From assembly GCA_042088665.1 (NCBI GenBank), contig JBELMB010000265.1:1-5905 (forward strand): a DNA stretch of 5,905 bases. Direction: 5' to 3'. Positions 5,296 through 5,905 of the stretch are shown piece by piece. Positions within the stretch are counted from its first letter, which is position 1; each line of letters begins with the position of its first letter. The notes under the pieces were generated by a model, which saw only the letters and a program-made list of their open reading frames with translations, was not told the DNA's origin and did no database searches. The stretch is from JBELMB01 sp042088665. GTDB lineage: Bacteria > Pseudomonadota > Alphaproteobacteria > Rhodobacterales > Rhodobacteraceae. The position numbers and the translations under genes are program-made.

Positions 5296-5905
5296 CCGCG
5301 CGTTTTGTCAGCTTCCAGCATGAGGGCCAGACCAAATACGGGCTTTGGCGCGAGGAGGGTGTGGTGGACCTGAGCCATCCCTTTGCGCCACGCTTTGCGA
5401 CCTTGCGTGCGGCGATTGCCGAGGGCGCGCTGATCGAACTGGCGCAAGCGGGCGCGGGTCTGCCCGCGAACATTCCGCATGACAATGCCACGCTGACCAT
5501 CCCGATCCCCGAGCCGGGCAAGATCATATGCATCGGGGTCAACTATCCCGACCGCAACGCCGAATACAAGGACGGGCAGGCCGCCGCGGGCCGGCCGTCG
5601 CTTTTCGTGCGGTTCGCCAATACGTTTGTTGGCGCGGGGCAGAACCTTGTCCGTCCGCCGGAAAGCGAACAACTCGACTACGAGGGCGAAATCGCCATCG
5701 TGATCGGCAAGGCCGGGCGTCGCATCCCGCAAGAGACGGCCTATGACCATGTTGCCGGGCTGACCATCTGCAACGAAGGCACGATCCGCGATTGGGTCCG
5801 GCATGCAAAGTTCAACGTCACTCAGGGCAAGAATTGGGACAGTTCCGGCGCGATGGGCCCCTGGATGGTGCCTTTCACGCATGCTGCGCAGCTTGACGAT
5901 GTGAC
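5292..5905 (+). CDS. hpaG: Fumarylacetoacetate-hydrolase-family protein, probable OPET decarboxylase / HHDD isomerase (3' end outside window)
   Basis: The first 204 residues are visible and open to the edge; a single-domain member would be about 280. GKIICIGVNYPDRNAEY (76-92), PSLFVRFANTFVGAG (102-116), DYEGEIAIVIGK (129-140, metal-ligand glutamates Glu131 and Glu133), NEGTIRDW (161-168) and GKNWDSSGAMGPWMV (179-193) define the FAH fold. The third acidic ligand position, Asp in many members, is Glu162 here. In the pathway this family decarboxylates 5-oxopent-3-ene-1,2,5-tricarboxylate and isomerises the product. E. coli HpaG is a fused two-domain protein of about 429 residues; this looks like one domain with an N-terminal extension. 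The start overlaps the decarboxylase stop by four bases and AGGAG (5279-5283) lies eight bases upstream. The FAH call is high; the exact step is inferred from the operon. Confidence 0.85.
   Translation, partial: MTARFVSFQHEGQTKYGLWREEGVVDLSHPFAPRFATLRAAIAEGALIELAQAGAGLPANIPHDNATLTIPIPEPGKIICIGVNYPDRNAEYKDGQAAAGRPSLFVRFANTFVGAGQNLVRPPESEQLDYEGEIAIVIGKAGRRIPQETAYDHVAGLTICNEGTIRDWVRHAKFNVTQGKNWDSSGAMGPWMVPFTHAAQLDDV

Overview
The window is a compact aromatic-catabolism locus for 4-hydroxyphenylacetate / homoprotocatechuate (3,4-dihydroxyphenylacetate) meta-cleavage. High G+C, strong GC3 bias and the protein flavour suggest an alphaproteobacterium, probably Rhodobacterales (Roseobacter-like). That taxonomic guess is inference, because the window carries no rRNA or other marker.

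Layout: a MarR-family regulator (hpaR-like) reads leftward and runs off the left edge. A 61-bp divergent intergenic region follows. It carries a perfect 16-bp palindrome, ACTTAACATGTTAAGT (477-492), lying between and over two overlapping divergent promoters that each have a TTGACA -35 box. Six genes then read rightward in one tight block: hpaF (CHM isomerase), hpaE (CHM semialdehyde dehydrogenase), a small HD-domain phosphohydrolase resembling the hydrolase half of Rel/Spo proteins, hpaD (VOC-type extradiol dioxygenase), a PLP-dependent aromatic-amino-acid decarboxylase, and a fumarylacetoacetate-hydrolase-family gene (hpaG-like) cut by the right edge. Gaps are 3 to 23 bp, or the genes overlap by 1 or 4 bases, so one transcript is very likely.

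How they work together: HpaD opens homoprotocatechuate, HpaE oxidises the semialdehyde, HpaF isomerises the product, and the FAH protein probably decarboxylates and/or isomerises it. The last steps (hydratase HpaH, aldolase HpaI) and the hydroxylase HpaBC are not in the window. The decarboxylase suggests that tyrosine, phenylalanine or DOPA may feed the route through an amine and an aldehyde. The HD protein has no recognised step in the pathway and is the most puzzling member. There is no non-coding stretch over 300 bases, and I saw no tRNA, rRNA, CRISPR array, insertion sequence or convincing terminator.
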